Positions 9,233 to 18,387 are shown, numbered from the stretch's first letter. The stretch is DNA of 64,000 bases from Hymenobacter metallilatus (GCF_003944705.1 NZ_RWIS01000010.1:157567-221566); one strand, 5' to 3'. The notes: generated by a model not told the origin, from the sequence alone. Translations and numbers: made by a program.

Positions 9233-9646
9233 CTAGCTATGCAGTACCCCAGGCCGCGCAAGTAAGGCAATGTGCGTGAGGTTGTCGGGGGTGATGGAGT
9301 CGGGCACGAAGATGAACTTCTTATCAAACACCTGCCGCCCCACGTAATAGCTCACCCAATATTGGTTGTTAAGGTGAAACAGGCCAGGGTCAATAGGCTC
9401 GACGGCCACAGCGGCCTGTTCCGGTACGGTGAGCAGGGAATGGCGCAGCGTGGAGGTACGCACGGGCTGGCCATCCGGAGCCGTGCCGTAGCCGTTGGAG
9501 CTGACGATGACGTTTTCCAGCTCATGGTCGTTGTGGTTGAGCAGGTATACCTGCCAGCCAGGCTGGCCTTCCAGGGCAACGTTTTCATCGGGTACTACCG
9601 CAATAGAAACACCTTCTACCGGGTCGAATACAATATCCTTTTTCAT
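9233..9646 (-). CDS. Conserved-looking hypothetical protein, translationally coupled to lipB
   Basis: A 137-aa soluble protein without signal peptide or membrane helix. Predicted beta-rich segments such as 'PGWQVYLLNHNDHELENVIV' and 'YWVSYYVGRQVFDKKFIF' suggest a small immunoglobulin-like or phosphodiesterase-accessory-like sandwich, but I do not recognise a family. Its ATG overlaps the lipB stop as ATGA (9643-9646), so it is very probably translated after lipB. Codon use is like its neighbours. It is real by coupling and length; its function is unknown. Confidence 0.72.
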   Translation of the reverse strand: MKKDIVFDPVEGVSIAVVPDENVALEGQPGWQVYLLNHNDHELENVIVSSNGYGTAPDGQPVRTSTLRHSLLTVPEQAAVAVEPIDPGLFHLNNQYWVSYYVGRQVFDKKFIFVPDSITPDNLTHIALLARPGVLHS

Positions 9647-10449
9647 GCAGCAGAGTCAGAAGTTGTGCGGGCTCCAAACAACTGGGCTATATGCGGCACC
9701 AGACGCGCCTGCACTTCCGCAAGGGGCACCTGGTAACCCAGCTCCTGCGCCAGAGAGGTAACCGCTTTATCGGTAATGCCACAAGGCACAATGTGGCCGA
9801 AATAAGACAAGTCGGTGTTTACATTGAGGGCAAAACCGTGCATGGTAACCCAGCGGCTGCACTTCACGCCCATGGCGCAAATCTTCCGGGGGTTGGGTGC
9901 GCCTTCTGCAAAATCAAGCCATACACCGGTCAGGCCCGCAATACGTCCGGCCACCACGCCATAGTCGGCCAGGGTCAGAATAACGACTTCCTCCAACAGC
10001 CGCAGGTAGCGGTGAATATCGGTGAAGAAGTTGTCGAGGTCGAAGATGGGGTAGCCCACCAACTGGCCGGGGCCATGGTAGGTAATGTCGCCGCCGCGGT
10101 TGATGCGGTGGAAGGTAGCCGCATGCTGAGCCAGGCCCGCTTCGTCCAGCAGCAAATGTTCAGGTTTACCGCTTTTACCCAGGGTGTACACATGCGGATG
10201 CTCACACAGCAGCAGGTAGTTGGGCGTTGGCTCCAGAGGCTGCCCCGCCTCCTGCGCTGCCCGATTACGGGTTTTGAGAGCCAGTGTATCGGCCAGCAGC
10301 TGCTCCTGCAGGTCCCAGGCCGGCTGATATGCTACCAGGCCCAGCGGGCGTACCAGTATCGCACGGTTTTGCTCCGGAGCAGGGGATGCGCCTGGCTCCG
10401 GAGCAAGAGCCGCTGGAGCTGGACTTACGCAGGCAGAATATATATCCAT
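9643..10449 (-). CDS. lipB: Octanoyltransferase LipB
   Basis: A 268-aa enzyme that moves octanoate from octanoyl-ACP to lipoyl domains, the first step of lipoate assembly. The signatures are 'RGGDITYHGPGQLVGYPIFD' (about 115-135) and a C-terminal catalytic block with Lys196 in 'GVKCSRWVTMHGFALNV' and the nucleophile Cys223 in 'FGHIVPCGI'. The N-terminal 35 residues are Pro/Ala-rich and not conserved. An internal start is possible, but no better Met precedes the conserved domain. LipA is not in the window. The downstream 137-aa gene overlaps by 4 bp. Confidence 0.93.
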   Translation of the reverse strand: MDIYSACVSPAPAALAPEPGASPAPEQNRAILVRPLGLVAYQPAWDLQEQLLADTLALKTRNRAAQEAGQPLEPTPNYLLLCEHPHVYTLGKSGKPEHLLLDEAGLAQHAATFHRINRGGDITYHGPGQLVGYPIFDLDNFFTDIHRYLRLLEEVVILTLADYGVVAGRIAGLTGVWLDFAEGAPNPRKICAMGVKCSRWVTMHGFALNVNTDLSYFGHIVPCGITDKAVTSLAQELGYQVPLAEVQARLVPHIAQLFGARTTSDSAA

Positions 10450-10633
10450 AGGTTCAGGTCGAAAAAGCCCTGCTTCTGCTCCGATTAGCTGACTGCCTGG
10501 ACAGGCGGCCGGATATCACCTAAGCCCTCCTATACCTCACGCAGGAAAGTTCGGATCAGGCCCGTAATACCAGGCTCACTCAAACTCAACAAACTATTAC
10601 CAAAAAGCTAGTTGCCAGCGGTGCAAAAGCGCA

Positions 10634-10641
10634 CAAAGGTA
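10634..10641 (-). promoter_or_regulatory. Possible -7 element (TACCTTTG) for lipB
   Basis: TACCTTTG on the minus strand lies in the 266-bp divergent gap between lipB and yraN, about 185 bp from the lipB start, which would give a long leader. It is a consensus match only, with no -33 partner seen. Confidence 0.3.
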
Positions 10642-10715
10642 CTAGTTTTAGCGCCAACCGTATCCGGTACCAGAGAGTTCATCCCGCTTACCTTCTGCTT
10701 TACTGAGATTTTCTG

Positions 10716-11075
10716 ATGTCCATTCCAGCCCATGAGCTTGGCCATGCCGGTGAGGAGGCCGCCTTACGTCACTTGCTGGCTAATGGCTACGAGCTGGTGC
10801 ACCGCAACTACCGATACCGCCGGGCCGAAGTGGACCTAGTAATGCGCCTAGGGCAGGAACTATTGGTGATTGTGGAAGTAAAAGCGCGTTCCTCTTCCCA
10901 GTATGGATACCCTGAAGAATTCGTGACGGAACGGAAGCGCCAGTTGCTGCGGCTGGCGGCGGAACAGCTGCAGGAGGAGCTGCACTGGACCGGCGACCTT
11001 CGGTTTGATGTTATTGCCCTGGCTCCCGTTTCCAACGGTTTACAGCTGGAGCATTTTCAGGATGCATTCTGGTAA
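10716..11075 (+). CDS. yraN: UPF0102/YraN family endonuclease-fold protein
   Basis: A 119-aa protein with the PD-(D/E)XK nuclease-like pattern of YraN. 'LGHAGEEAALRHLLANGYEL' leads, then Glu-Val-Asp in 'RRAEVDLVMRLG' and the 'VIVEVKAR' strand carrying Glu and Lys, followed by 'YPEEFVTERKRQLLRLA'. The family is widely conserved next to DNA or translation genes and has been proposed to act in DNA processing; its substrate is not established. It stands alone, transcribed divergently from lipB and convergently with the following lipoprotein gene. Confidence 0.9.
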   Translation: MSIPAHELGHAGEEAALRHLLANGYELVHRNYRYRRAEVDLVMRLGQELLVIVEVKARSSSQYGYPEEFVTERKRQLLRLAAEQLQEELHWTGDLRFDVIALAPVSNGLQLEHFQDAFW

Positions 11076-11108
11076 GCAGTGGGCTGACCGGCCGGTAAAG
11101 TTATCGGG

Positions 11109-12056
11109 TTACCGTCGGCTGCCCGGACGCGAATTATCCGGCTTATCCCGGTTGTCGAGCTTATCCTTTTCGTAAATGAGCACCCCGTTGCGGTTGTACT
11201 CCTTTACCAGTACCGGCTCGGTTACTTCCGGGTCGAAGCCCGACTCGCCGTACTGGTACTCGTAATGGCGGCGGTTGCGGAAGCCCCAGTATTTGGTCCA
11301 GTCGCCAACCCGCTTGCCGTTTTCAAACTGTCCCTCCCAGTCGCGCTGGCCATTTTCCAGATAGCGCACGTAATCACCTTCCAACTTGCCATTGAGGTAG
11401 GGAATCACCTCTTTTACTTGTTTCTGGCCGGCATCGTAATACGTAATGTTGGCATCCCGGGGGAAACCCATTTCGTAATGAGTTTTGGACAGCAGGATAT
11501 TATCCTTGTTGAACCGCTCCCAGCGCAAATGGCGCGTACCCAGCGCGAAGTAGCCAGTTTCGACCACTTTGCCGCCCTGTAGCTTTTTGTACGGCCCATG
11601 CAGCACCTTATCGGTGGCCGGATTAAGCTCCGTACTGGCCTTGAATATCTTGCGTTTGCGGGGGTTGAAATAGTAGCGGGCCGGAGCAAACGGATTGGGT
11701 TGCTGGAAGGCGCGCAGGTAGTAGAATATTTCTATCACCTGATTTTTCCCCTTGGGCCCTGATTTTACATAACCCTTCTTTATCCGCTCGCCCAGGAAAA
11801 TATTCTTCTTCTTTTTCGGCTTGCGCTGGGCCGCTTTTTCCTTCTCCTTAGCCGCTCTTTCCTGCTCCTTGGTCATGTTCACTCGCTTGGCAACCAAAGA
11901 GGGCGCTTTGGTTGTGTCGGCGGCAGTGGCCAGGGTATCGGGGGCAGCCATGGCGGCAGCCTCGTCGGGGCGGCTGTTAAAGGAAACGGTTTTGTGCGAA
12001 CAGGCCCCGGCCAGCCACAGCCCCGGCAACAGAAGAAATAAACGCAACAGACGCAT
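11109..12056 (-). CDS. YwqK/MORN-repeat-like lipoprotein
   Basis: A 315-aa lipoprotein; the lipobox 'LPGLWLAGAC' sets the start at 12056 rather than 12155. A Lys/Glu-rich linker ('KEQERAAKEKEKAAQRKPKK') follows. The C-terminal 200 residues hold repeated short beta-hairpin units ('GKLEGDYVRYLENGQRDWEG', 'GKRVGDWTKYW') resembling MORN/YwqK repeats. In Bacteroidota such proteins are common surface or periplasmic unknowns, often auto-labelled 'YwqK family antitoxin' without support. A basic tail ends it. The gene is monocistronic, with a -7-like TATCTTTA about 35 bp upstream. Confidence 0.75.
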   Translation of the reverse strand: MRLLRLFLLLPGLWLAGACSHKTVSFNSRPDEAAAMAAPDTLATAADTTKAPSLVAKRVNMTKEQERAAKEKEKAAQRKPKKKKNIFLGERIKKGYVKSGPKGKNQVIEIFYYLRAFQQPNPFAPARYYFNPRKRKIFKASTELNPATDKVLHGPYKKLQGGKVVETGYFALGTRHLRWERFNKDNILLSKTHYEMGFPRDANITYYDAGQKQVKEVIPYLNGKLEGDYVRYLENGQRDWEGQFENGKRVGDWTKYWGFRNRRHYEYQYGESGFDPEVTEPVLVKEYNRNGVLIYEKDKLDNRDKPDNSRPGSRR

Positions 12057-12356
12057 CAAAGTATCAGGCAGGATTCGGAGCATCGAACGTAAAGATACGG
12101 GGATTTGGTGCCCTGCTGCGGCGGGAAGGTGGTCGGTTGGTGGGTATACAGCCATCTGCTAGATTTTGTGCCTTGGAGCTATGCTCCGACTCACCATCCG
12201 AAGGTACTCACCCATGAGGCAAGGCAGCTTACGATACGGTCCATGGAACAACTAAACTATGGAATACGCCTGCTGTACCACGCATCTAAAACAAAACCCT
12301 GGCAACCAGAGCGGCCAGGGTTTTGTACTGCTTAAAACTCTACAAACTTTCTAGGA
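12057..12356. other. 300-bp gap without a credible gene
   Basis: It contains a TATCTTTA -7-like element on the minus strand (12090-12097) for the YwqK-like gene and the htpG terminator at 12291-12326. A 76-codon plus-strand frame at 12105-12335 has no protein-like features and runs into the terminator. Confidence 0.6.
12291..12326. terminator. Rho-independent terminator after htpG
   Basis: A 13-bp perfect stem (12291-12303 with 12314-12326), with a T-rich tail on the minus strand, 30 bp beyond the htpG stop. Confidence 0.85.
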
Positions 12357-14189
12357 CTATTCGGCGGCCAGCAAATCGGCACTACGCTTCACAAACGCCG
12401 TTAATGCCTCGCCTTTCAACAAGCCCTGAGCCAGCAGTGCCAAGTCGAAAGCCTGCCGGGCCAGCTTGCTGCCCGCATCACTTTCGGCATTCAGCACACG
12501 CTGAGCCACCGGATGATTGGCATTCACGCTAACGGTGTAAGTATCGGGGAAATTGCCGAACATCTGCATACCTCCTCCGCCACCGGCCCGCTGCATATCC
12601 TTCATGCGACGCATGAACTCGGGCAAGGTAATGATAACCGGGGCATCCTGGGGCGAAAGAGCATCTACCTGCACGTGCATATGCTCGTTGCTGATGGCCT
12701 GTTTGAACACCTCCCCCAGTTTGGTTTTGTCCTCCTCGCTCAGCATGCTTTCCGTCGCCTCTTCCTTTTCAATGAGTTTGCTGACGGTATCGGCGTCTAC
12801 GCGCTTAAAGGTGGTTTTTTCCAGCTTCTGCTCCAACTGCCCAATAAAGTGGGCGTCGAGTGGGCCGTTCAATTCCAGCACATCGTAGCCCCGGTCCTGG
12901 GCGGCCTGCACGAAGCCGTGCTGGGCCTCAGCATCGGTAGTGTAGAGAATAACGGTCTGGCCGTTTTTGTCCTGCTGATTGGCCTGCACAAACTCCTGAT
13001 ACTCGGGCAGTGTGAATAGCTTGCCGGCCACGTTTTGTACCAAAGCAAAGTCTTTGGCTTTGTCGTAGAACTTCTCATCCGACAGCATCCCGTACTTCAC
13101 GAACAGGCCGATGTCAGACCACTTCTGCTCGTAGCCGGTGCGGTCCTTGCGGAACAGCTCGCTGAGCTTGTCGGCCACCTTTTTGGTGATGTATTGGTTG
13201 ATTTTGCGCACCGCTGCATCGGCCTGCAGGAAGCTGCGCGACACGTTCAGCGGAATATCGGGTGAGTCAATCACGCCGTGCAGCAGCATCAGGAACTCGG
13301 GCACCACATCCTTCACCTCATCCGTAATAAACACCTGGCGGGAATACAGCTGAATTTTATTGCGCTGGAACTGAAGTTCATCCTTCACCTTGGGGAAATA
13401 CAGAATACCCGTCAGGTTAAAAGGATAATCCACGTTCAGGTGAATCCAGAACAGCGGGGGCTCCGAGAAGGGATACAGCTCCTGGTAGAATTTGGTATAG
13501 TCCTCATCCGTCAGCTCCGAGGGCTGTTTGGTCCAGATAGGCTGAGTTTGGTTGATAACCTCCCCCTCAAACTCAATTTCGATGGGCAGGAACTTGCAGT
13601 ATTTCGTCAGGATGCCCTTCAAGCGCTGCGACTCCAGAAACTCATCGGAGTCCTCAGCTACGTGCAGTACCACATCGGTGCCCCGGTCGGCCTTCTCGGT
13701 GGTTTCCAGGCTGAACTCCGTGCTACCATCGCACACCCAGTGGGCGGCCTCAGTATCCTCTTTGTAGCTCCTGGAGAAAATTTCGACTTCCTTGGCCACC
13801 ATAAAAGCGGAGTAGAAACCCAACCCGAACTGCCCGATGATCTGGTCCTTGGCGGCGGCGTCCTTCTCCTTGTACTTCTCCACAAACTCGGTGGCTCCGG
13901 AGAAGGCAATCTGATTGATGTACTTCTTGATTTCCTCGGCCGTCATGCCCAGGCCCCGGTCCGATATGGTGATAGTGCGGGCTTCCTTATCTACGCTTAC
14001 TTTCACCTTCAGCTCGCCCAGCTCGCCCTTGAACTCTCCCAACTGGCCCAGGCTCTTTAGTTTCTGGGTGGCGTCCACGGCATTGCTGACCAGTTCCCGC
14101 AGGAAAATTTCATGGTCAGAATACAGAAATTTCTTGATGATGGGGAAGATATTCTCCGTGTGAATTGAGATGCTACCTTTCTCTTGCAT
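12357..14189 (-). CDS. htpG: Molecular chaperone HtpG (Hsp90)
   Basis: A 610-aa cytosolic Hsp90. The N-terminal GHKL ATPase has 'LRELVSNAVDATQKLKSLG', 'TISDRGLGMTAEEIKKYI' and the lid motif 'GQFGLGFYSAFMVA' (residues about 27-130). The middle domain has 'PLFWIHLNVDYPFNLTGILY' and 'LNVSRSFLQ'. A C-terminal dimerisation domain with a Gly/Met-rich loop 'RAGGGGGMQMFG' follows, at standard length. The start at 14189 (MQEKGSISIHTEN) matches the family; the longer frame from 14288 adds an unrelated N-terminus. It uses Bacteroidota-type VDAT in place of the enterobacterial SDAL near the ATP site. It is monocistronic. Confidence 0.96.
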   Translation of the reverse strand: MQEKGSISIHTENIFPIIKKFLYSDHEIFLRELVSNAVDATQKLKSLGQLGEFKGELGELKVKVSVDKEARTITISDRGLGMTAEEIKKYINQIAFSGATEFVEKYKEKDAAAKDQIIGQFGLGFYSAFMVAKEVEIFSRSYKEDTEAAHWVCDGSTEFSLETTEKADRGTDVVLHVAEDSDEFLESQRLKGILTKYCKFLPIEIEFEGEVINQTQPIWTKQPSELTDEDYTKFYQELYPFSEPPLFWIHLNVDYPFNLTGILYFPKVKDELQFQRNKIQLYSRQVFITDEVKDVVPEFLMLLHGVIDSPDIPLNVSRSFLQADAAVRKINQYITKKVADKLSELFRKDRTGYEQKWSDIGLFVKYGMLSDEKFYDKAKDFALVQNVAGKLFTLPEYQEFVQANQQDKNGQTVILYTTDAEAQHGFVQAAQDRGYDVLELNGPLDAHFIGQLEQKLEKTTFKRVDADTVSKLIEKEEATESMLSEEDKTKLGEVFKQAISNEHMHVQVDALSPQDAPVIITLPEFMRRMKDMQRAGGGGGMQMFGNFPDTYTVSVNANHPVAQRVLNAESDAGSKLARQAFDLALLAQGLLKGEALTAFVKRSADLLAAE

Positions 14190-14326
14190 AACGAAGTAAG
14201 AAGGGGGTGGATGAAAACGACATCGGACGATATGCCAGCCAAGCAGCCGGTTAACCGTGCGTTTCGGCGGTTTCAAACCCCGTTCCAACCTGCCTACGGC
14301 TGTCAGTTTGACAGCGCTTAGCCTAC

Positions 14327-14803
14327 TTAAGCAGGCTGGTCTGCCTGGTTAAGCTGAACCGTTTGCAAGCGGCGTTGCCACTCCTGTTGCAGGTGCTCAA
14401 CCAAGGTCTCATTGGCATTGGTGAGCCAATCCAGCGCGGCGGGCACATCCGAGAAAAACTGAATGTCGGCCCGGCTATGGCGGCGGCCATCGGCCAGAAT
14501 ACTTTCAACCACCAACTGGTTATGCAGGCTAACGGGCAGCACCAAGGCCACCTCCCGAATGTGCAATGTGGCGAAGCGCGGTAGCCAGTGCTCACTTAGC
14601 CAACCCTGCTCATCAATGCCTACCAGTGGCAGATTGGATACATCGGCCAGCCAGCGCTTTACGTGCTGCTGCCGGGAATAGTGAACCAGGTGTTCGAAGG
14701 CTGCCCGGAAGCTGCTGTTTGTGATGGAGCCCTGCCAATCCCAGCGCAAAATCTGCAGGGAAGGCTCCCATTGAGTTAAGAGAGAGTTGAACGCACGCAC
14801 CAT
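14327..14803 (-). CDS. STAS/SpoIIAA-like small cytosolic protein
   Basis: A 158-aa soluble protein. Its alternating pattern (ILRWDWQGSITNSSFRAAFEH, then 'RWLADVSNLPLVGIDEQGWL' and 'REVALVLPVSLHNQLVVESI') resembles the STAS/SpoIIAA-like fold, in which a central strand ends in Asp. Single-domain proteins of this kind are abundant in Hymenobacter-type genomes and their role is unknown. It stands alone between htpG and a long gene-free stretch. The call is tentative because no catalytic or phosphorylatable serine site is clear. Confidence 0.6.
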   Translation of the reverse strand: MVRAFNSLLTQWEPSLQILRWDWQGSITNSSFRAAFEHLVHYSRQQHVKRWLADVSNLPLVGIDEQGWLSEHWLPRFATLHIREVALVLPVSLHNQLVVESILADGRRHSRADIQFFSDVPAALDWLTNANETLVEHLQQEWQRRLQTVQLNQADQPA

Positions 14804-15267
14804 AGCAGCCTCGACCCGCCAGTAGCGGCTGACCGGGCTACGAAACTACTGATGTCCTCCCGGCTGGGATGGGCAATTCGCTCGTCCGGAGTATTTCCTC
14901 GCCCAACCCAGGTATTTGCTGGGCTGAGTATCAGGCGGCTGCTTTTACCGGCAAAACCCACTCATTGGCAGCCAGATACGCCCCGGATAACGTTTTGCAG
15001 GACCGAATGCTCTCCCGGCGATAAGCAAAACGCCCTGGGCGGTACCCGAAGGATGGCTTGGCACTGCTGGTCATACAAACAACTGCTCTGAGGTGCCAGG
15101 CACAGCTTTATGGGCCGCCGGGCGAATAAGCTGGGCTACCTGCCGTAGCACCCTCATGGTTAGCTTCTTCATACGAGTATGCAAAAAATGATCCGCCGCA
15201 AAATTCGGCAGTGGTTGTTGCCTGAGGGTTGCGAGGCGGTTATGGTTTCGTGATGCCAGAATTTTTT

Positions 15268-15291
15268 TGAATCAATAAAAATCAACATTCA
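15268..15291 (+). promoter_or_regulatory. Candidate metal-regulator operator upstream of the TonB receptor module
   Basis: A 24-bp AT-rich imperfect palindrome with TGAAT...ATTCA ends covers the -33 region of the promoter whose -7 element lies at 15302-15309. Position and symmetry suit a Fur/Zur-family repressor site, but half-site identity is only about 6 of 10. Inference only. Confidence 0.3.
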
Positions 15292-15301
15292 GTTTTCCGG
15301 T

Positions 15302-15309
15302 TACCTTTG
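15302..15309 (+). promoter_or_regulatory. -7 element before the His-rich small gene
   Basis: Reading 15302-15309 gives a close match to the TAnnTTTG -7 motif (TACCTTTG core). It lies about 25 bp before the ATG at 15334 and so argues against the longer start at 15307. Confidence 0.45.
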
Positions 15310-15333
15310 CCCGTCTTCGACACATTGTTGCAA

Positions 15334-15678
15334 ATGCGTGCTCTTCGTTCCCGGCTGGCTTTGGTGCTGCTCCTGTGCTTTGTGCGGGTGCTGCTGCCGG
15401 ATGCGTGGGTACTAGCCTTGCACCAACATGAGCACACCACCGAGGAACCAACCCAGGCGGTAGGCTGGCCCAAGGGAAAAGCGCTGGTTTCGGCCAAGCA
15501 CCAGCACTGCGAAGCAGATCAGTTTTTTAAGTCGGCCTTCGAACCCACTACCACCCTGCCTTTGGGGGTTCTGGCAGCGGCCGTTTTTGCCCAGCCCGCT
15601 CCCCACAGCCTGCCGCTTGCCTGGCATTGCCTGCCCCGGCTTACGGCCGACCTGCGCGGTCCGCCCAGTCTGGGCTAA
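15334..15678 (+). CDS. Small exported His-rich protein of a metal-related operon
   Basis: A 114-aa protein with a hydrophobic N-terminal segment (about 8-28) that can act as signal peptide or anchor. Two His clusters follow ('LHQHEHTTEEPT' and 'SAKHQHCEADQFF'), then a Pro-rich tail. I recognise no named family. Small His-rich exported proteins ahead of TonB receptors are common in Bacteroidota metal-uptake loci, so a periplasmic metal-binding or sensing role is an inference. The TonB receptor starts 162 bp downstream on the same strand. Confidence 0.6.
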   Translation: MRALRSRLALVLLLCFVRVLLPDAWVLALHQHEHTTEEPTQAVGWPKGKALVSAKHQHCEADQFFKSAFEPTTTLPLGVLAAAVFAQPAPHSLPLAWHCLPRLTADLRGPPSLG

Positions 15679-15840
15679 ACGCGGATAACCCTGTGTGCTG
15701 CTGCGGGCCACCCTTACCGGGGCGGCGCCTGCCTGTGAAGTTGGATGAGAGCGTACCCGCTGCCGGAGCCCTGCCCGCTCCCGGCAGCTTATGAGCACAT
15801 GGGTTGGTTTACCTGACCACGGGCAGTTCCTCTCTTTCCT

Positions 15841-18282
15841 ATGTTTTTTTGTGCTCCGGGCCATTCCCGGGGCCGTTGCGCTGGCCTGGGGCTGGTGGCG
15901 GCGCTGCTCAGCGTGCTGCCCCGGTTACTGTGGGCCCAGGCTCCGGCTCCGGCTTGCGCCCTGCTCCTGAGTGGCCGCGTGCAGGACCATGAGTCGCGCG
16001 GCGCGTTGGCGGGTGCTACGGTGGTGGTGCTGGAAACCCGGCAGGCCACCCAAACCGAACCCGACGGCCACTACCACCTCGACCACCTCTGCCCCGGCAC
16101 TTACCATGTGCAGGTAAGCTTTGTGGGGTTTGCGGCCGAAGTGGTAGAAGTGCGCCTGACGGCTGCCGCGTACCGGGACTTCCGCCTGCACCCCGATGCC
16201 GTAGCTCTGAAAGGAGCCGTGGTAAACGGGCAGCGGGCGGCCGCGCCCACTACCCAGGCCACGGCCACGCTCACCGAAAAGGACTTGCAGCAAACCCGGG
16301 GGCAAACGCTGGGCGAGGCGCTGCAGAAGGTAAACGGCGTAACGGCCCTGCAAACCGGGCCCGGCATCTTCAAGCCCATGATTCATGGCCTGCACTCCAA
16401 CCGCGTGACCATTCTCAACAACGGAGTGCGCCAGGAAGGCCAGCAGTGGGGCCAGGAGCACGGGCCGGAAATCGACCCGTTTCTGGCCTCCCAGCTGACG
16501 GTGGTGAAGGGCGCGGCCAGTGTGCGCTACGGCTCCGATGCCATTGGGGGCGTGGTGCTGGTGCAGCCCCGTCCCCTCCGCGACTCGGTGGGCACGGGGG
16601 CAGAATTGAACCTGGTAGGCATGAGCAACAACGGACTGGGCGCGGCCTCGGGCCTGGTGGAGGGCAACCTGCGCCGCCTGCCGGCCCTGAGCTGGCGGGC
16701 CCAGGGCACCGTGCGCAAGGCCGGCACCATGCGCGCCCCGGGCTATTACCTGAGAAACTCGGGGTTTGAGGAGGGCAACTTCTCGGGTAGCCTGGGCTGG
16801 CGCCAGCCCACGTACGGGGTGGAGGTTTTCTACAGTCAGTTCAACACCCGCATCGGTATTCTGCCGGCGGCGCACGTGGGCAACCAGCAGGATTTTCTGC
16901 TGGCCGTGGCCCGGAACCGGCCCCTGGAAACCAGCGGCTTTACTTACACTATTGAGCGGGCCTACCAGCAAGTGCAGCACCAGGTGTTCAAGGTGAGCGG
17001 CTTTGTGAAAACCGGCAATGCGGGCCGCCTCAGCACCACCGTGGCCCAGCAGCTGGACGGGCGCGACGAATACGACAAGTACCGCCCCCGCAACGACAAC
17101 CGCGCCGCCCTTAATCGGCCCGAGCTGAGCTACACCAACCGCACGACCACCGCCGAGCTACTGTGGGAACACCGGCCCTGGCACCGCTTTACGGGCAGTG
17201 TGGGCGTGGCCGGCACTTATCAGTTCAACCGCTACCCCGATGGCAGCCGGCAGTTCATCCCCTTCTACACCAACTACACCGGCGGGATGTTCTGGCTGGA
17301 GCAGTGGCAGCAGGGCAAGTGGCTGCTGGAAGGCGGCCTGCGCCTGGACCGGCGCGACCTGCAGGTAAAGCGCGCGACCCGCACGGGCGGCGTGTTTGGC
17401 GTGGCAGCATCCCGGTTTCAGTACACTACCCCGGCGGCCTCGCTGGGAGCTGTGTACGATGCCACTGCCCACCTGACGCTACGACTGGCCTCGGGCCTGA
17501 CGCGGCGGGCCCCAGCCGCCAATGAGCGGTTCAGCGACGGAGTGCACAACGCGCAGTATGAGCTGGGCTACGACCTGGTGCCCGGCAACGACCCGGCCGT
17601 ACCCGAAACCGCCCTCAACCTGGGCCTGACCGCCACCTTCCACGACAACCCCCGCCTGAATGGGGAGCTGACCGTGTACCAGACGCGCATCCTCAACTTT
17701 CTGTACCAGTCGCCCATTTTGCCGCCGGTGGTGAGCATTCGGGGGGTGCTGGCGAGTTGGCAGTTCCGGCAGACCAACGCTACCCTACGCGGCCTGGATG
17801 TGAGTGGGTCCTACGTGCTGGGCCCGCAGTGGCAGCTGGGCGGTAAAGTGGCCGTGGTGCGGGGCCTCGACACCAGCCAGGACGAGTGGCTCATCTTTAT
17901 GCCCGCCGACCGGGCCGAGCTAAGCCTGCGCTACAACCTGATGAACCGCGCCGGCCGCCGCCTCCAGAACAGTTACGTGCAGGCCCTGGGCACCGGCGTG
18001 GCCCGCCAGACCCGGGTGCCGCGCAATTACGCCGCGCGAGATTACCGGGAGCCCCCGGCCGGCTACGGGCTGCTCAGTCTGGAAGCGGGTACCACGCTGT
18101 ACTGGGGCCGCCTGCCGCTGGAGCTGAGCGTGGCGGGCAGCAACCTGCTCAACCAGCGCTACCGTGACTACCTGAACCGTTACCGCTACTTCGCCGATGA
18201 AATGGGGCGCAACCTGACGCTGCGCCTGCGCCTGCGCCTGCCGCTGGAACTCAGCCACGCCCGGCCAACTACCACGCCCTAG
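15841..18282 (+). CDS. TonB-dependent receptor (metal-module copy 1)
   Basis: An 813-aa outer-membrane receptor. A signal peptide is followed by a CarboxypepD_reg-like beta domain (about 38-115), then a plug domain (about 135-255; 'GIFKPMIHGLHSNRVTILNN', 'EIDPFLASQLTVVKGAASVR') and a 22-strand-type barrel to 'NLTLRLRLRLPLEL'. Such receptors import substrates using TonB-ExbBD energy. The plug segment 'NNGVRQEGQQWGQEHGPEID' is nearly repeated in the second receptor at 19221, so the two are paralogs. With a His-rich protein upstream and a CDF zinc-type exporter downstream, a transition-metal or metallophore substrate is likely but unproven. Confidence 0.88.
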   Translation: MFFCAPGHSRGRCAGLGLVAALLSVLPRLLWAQAPAPACALLLSGRVQDHESRGALAGATVVVLETRQATQTEPDGHYHLDHLCPGTYHVQVSFVGFAAEVVEVRLTAAAYRDFRLHPDAVALKGAVVNGQRAAAPTTQATATLTEKDLQQTRGQTLGEALQKVNGVTALQTGPGIFKPMIHGLHSNRVTILNNGVRQEGQQWGQEHGPEIDPFLASQLTVVKGAASVRYGSDAIGGVVLVQPRPLRDSVGTGAELNLVGMSNNGLGAASGLVEGNLRRLPALSWRAQGTVRKAGTMRAPGYYLRNSGFEEGNFSGSLGWRQPTYGVEVFYSQFNTRIGILPAAHVGNQQDFLLAVARNRPLETSGFTYTIERAYQQVQHQVFKVSGFVKTGNAGRLSTTVAQQLDGRDEYDKYRPRNDNRAALNRPELSYTNRTTTAELLWEHRPWHRFTGSVGVAGTYQFNRYPDGSRQFIPFYTNYTGGMFWLEQWQQGKWLLEGGLRLDRRDLQVKRATRTGGVFGVAASRFQYTTPAASLGAVYDATAHLTLRLASGLTRRAPAANERFSDGVHNAQYELGYDLVPGNDPAVPETALNLGLTATFHDNPRLNGELTVYQTRILNFLYQSPILPPVVSIRGVLASWQFRQTNATLRGLDVSGSYVLGPQWQLGGKVAVVRGLDTSQDEWLIFMPADRAELSLRYNLMNRAGRRLQNSYVQALGTGVARQTRVPRNYAARDYREPPAGYGLLSLEAGTTLYWGRLPLELSVAGSNLLNQRYRDYLNRYRYFADEMGRNLTLRLRLRLPLELSHARPTTTP

Positions 18283-18387
18283 CGCATCAGCGGCCAGCTT
18301 TTCCGGCGCTTTCCCTTTTTCAAATTACCAGTAGTCTTTCTCCTTTCTGATTCCCCTTCATTTCATCATTCATCTTCTTTTGACAGC

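Larger units (their letters stand above)
14804..15333. other. 530-bp gap without a supported gene
   Basis: No frame above about 80 codons looks coding. On the minus strand a 33-codon frame starts at about 15172 (MKKLTMRVLRQVAQL) and a neighbouring frame also gives protein-like text without an ATG; these could be debris of a small gene but cannot be proved. The last 70 bp are AT-rich and hold an imperfect inverted repeat (15268-15291) and a TACCTTTG -7-like element (15302-15309). Confidence 0.5.

Noticed and set aside
11109..12056. Toxin-antitoxin function for the YwqK-like protein
   Set aside because: It is a lipoprotein with MORN-like repeats and has no toxin partner; the antitoxin name is an annotation habit without support here.
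12105..12335. 76-codon plus-strand frame between the YwqK-like gene and htpG
   Set aside because: No protein features, overlaps the promoter region of the divergent gene and the terminator of htpG.
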